Below are positions 6,425 through 7,324 of a stretch of DNA of 7,324 bases, one piece after another (the stretch's first letter is position 1; each line of letters starts with the position of its first letter). The DNA is from an uncultured Clostridia bacterium (GTDB lineage Bacteria; Bacillota; Clostridia; Oscillospirales; Acutalibacteraceae): contig CALYNW010000045.1 in assembly GCA_945224895.1 (NCBI GenBank), positions 1 through 7,324 on the forward strand, in the 5' to 3' direction. Made by a program: the position numbers and the translations under genes. The notes below the pieces were generated by a model. It was given only the letters and a program-made list of their open reading frames with translations, searched no databases and was not told where the DNA came from.

Positions 6425-7113
6425 AAAAGATTTTTCCCTTCGCTGTGGCTTTAAGTCTTGCCTTGCTTGTGGCTTGGCAGATTTTTGCAGGCGAGAAAAA
6501 TTATTATCTTCTTATAATCGCCGTGCTTGTTTTATCAATGCTTCCGTTTTTTGTCTCCTTCGAAAAGGAAAAAGTAACCTCACGGGAAATAACACTTATA
6601 GCAAGCCTGACGGCGCTTGCGGTAGTCAGCAGAGCCGTTTTTTATCTTGTGCCCCAGGTAAAGCCTATTGCGGCGGTAGTTGCCGTCAGCGGAGTATGCT
6701 TGGGCGGAAAAAGAGGATATTTAGTTGGCGCACTATCAATGCTTGTGTCAAATTTTTTATTCGGTCAGGGTATATGGACTCCCTTTCAGATGGTGGCTAT
6801 GGGCTTTGTGGGCTTGATTTTCGGTGTTGTTTTCAGGAAAATTAAGACAAATAAAATCAGTCTTGCCCTTGTGGGCTTTCTGAGTGTGACAGTAGTTTAC
6901 GGGCTTATAGTTGACCTTTCAACCGTTTTAATGATAAGCGGTGATATGAATATAAAATCTGTTCTGTCAGTTTATTTGGCAGGAGCACCCTTTAATTTAA
7001 TTTTCGGTGCAACAACAGCTGTTTTCCTTTTCCTTTTCGGAGAAGCATTTATAAAGAAAATTGACAGAATAAATATAAAATACGGCATCTGCACTAATGA
7101 GGTGAGCTTATGA
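6421..7113 (+). CDS. ECF transporter substrate-binding S component (ligand uncertain, corrinoid suggested by context)
   Basis: S components are small membrane proteins that bind the vitamin and topple in the membrane when docked to the T/ATPase module. The 230 residues are almost wholly hydrophobic. Two segments near 4-22 and 28-46 are followed by a charged stretch (48-56) and then the S-fold part. SRAVF (70-74), KPIAAVVAVSGVCLGGKRGY (81-100), GALSMLVSNFLFGQG (103-117) and the WTPFQMVAMGFVGLIFG segment (119-135) resemble clostridial ECF S proteins found beside fused ATPases. The last hydrophobic segments lie near 147-172 and 182-208. The start overlaps the ATPase stop in ATGA. Cargo cannot be read from these motifs. 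The adenosyltransferase homologue three genes upstream suggests a corrinoid or corrinoid precursor, in the manner of CbrT/CblT/CblS proposals. Another vitamin remains possible. Confidence 0.85.
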   Translation: MKKIFPFAVALSLALLVAWQIFAGEKNYYLLIIAVLVLSMLPFFVSFEKEKVTSREITLIASLTALAVVSRAVFYLVPQVKPIAAVVAVSGVCLGGKRGYLVGALSMLVSNFLFGQGIWTPFQMVAMGFVGLIFGVVFRKIKTNKISLALVGFLSVTVVYGLIVDLSTVLMISGDMNIKSVLSVYLAGAPFNLIFGATTAVFLFLFGEAFIKKIDRINIKYGICTNEVSL

Positions 7114-7324
7114 ATGATAAGGATATAATTGCAAGAATTTGTAATTTTTCATATATAATGGCAATAGTGGGTATCTGCACCTTGGGAATTTGTCCTGCCT
7201 TTGGTGTAATGTCCATAGCGGTTCGCCTTGTTCTCAAAAAGAAAAATTTTAAGCTTGGTGAAAAAGAGCAAAAGAAAATTAAAGCTGCAAATATCCTCAG
7301 TATAATCTCCTTTGTGCTTTTTGC
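7110..7324 (+). CDS. Unrecognised small membrane protein (3' end outside window)
   Basis: I do not recognise this gene. ATG 7110 overlaps the S-component stop in ATGA and is preceded by GAGGTGAG (7099-7106), which supports real, coupled translation. The frame stays open for 71 codons to the window end. The product starts MNDKDIIARICNFSY. A hydrophobic segment at about 13-42 contains three cysteines, two of them (Cys23, Cys28) inside CTLGICPAFG. A basic, lysine-rich stretch (43-59) follows, and a second hydrophobic segment begins near 60. This is consistent with a small protein having at least two membrane helices and a positively charged cytoplasmic loop. Its position suggests an accessory to the ECF transporter, but no function is claimed. 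Confidence 0.7.
   Translation, partial: MNDKDIIARICNFSYIMAIVGICTLGICPAFGVMSIAVRLVLKKKNFKLGEKEQKKIKAANILSIISFVLF

Noticed and set aside
6474..6845. A 123-codon plus-strand frame inside the S component gene
   Set aside because: Its translation is Cys/Arg/Ser-rich and unlike a folded family, whereas the overlapping frame gives a clear multi-helix membrane protein.
1..7324. Mobile element, prophage, CRISPR, toxin-antitoxin or defence system
   Set aside because: No transposase, integrase, direct-repeat array, target-site duplication or defence-family motif was seen, and base composition looks even across the genes.

Overview
The window looks like ordinary chromosomal DNA from a low-GC Gram-positive bacterium. 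The reasons are the clostridial-type EF-Tu C-terminus, a RecD2-type helicase, purine-rich Shine-Dalgarno sites, AT-rich intergenic DNA, and a solitary ECF transporter with its own ATPases. A gut Clostridia lineage (Oscillospiraceae/Ruminococcus-like) is my best guess. That guess comes from the style of the proteins, not from a search. No insertion sequence, phage gene, CRISPR array, tRNA or rRNA was seen.

Layout, all on the + strand. Bases 1-246 hold the last 81 codons of tuf (EF-Tu), closed by a strong intrinsic terminator at 267-297. After a gap of about 50 bases with a possible extended -10 promoter comes recD2 (354-2570). A 56-base AT-rich gap then leads to a tightly packed run of genes: an MreB/actin-like protein (2627-3655), a short BtuR/CobO-type corrinoid adenosyltransferase homologue (3652-4119), an ECF transporter T component (4137-4991), a fused two-domain ECF ATPase (4964-6424), an ECF S component (6421-7113), and the start of an unrecognised small membrane protein (7110 to beyond the window end). 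Three junctions are 4-base ATGA overlaps and one is a 28-base overlap, so translational coupling across this block is likely.

How they may work together: T, the double ATPase and S make a complete dedicated ECF-type vitamin importer. A corrinoid adenosyltransferase homologue directly upstream suggests that the cargo is a corrinoid (cobalamin or a precursor), adenosylated after uptake. This is inference from context, because the S component's ligand cannot be read from the sequence. No cobalamin riboswitch is visible in the intergenic DNA. The most unusual arrangement is the MreB-like gene, which has no mreC/mreD beside it and overlaps the adenosyltransferase gene by 4 bases. I do not see convincing evidence for a wholly new system. 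The MreB-ATR-ECF linkage and the unknown small gene at the end are the best leads.
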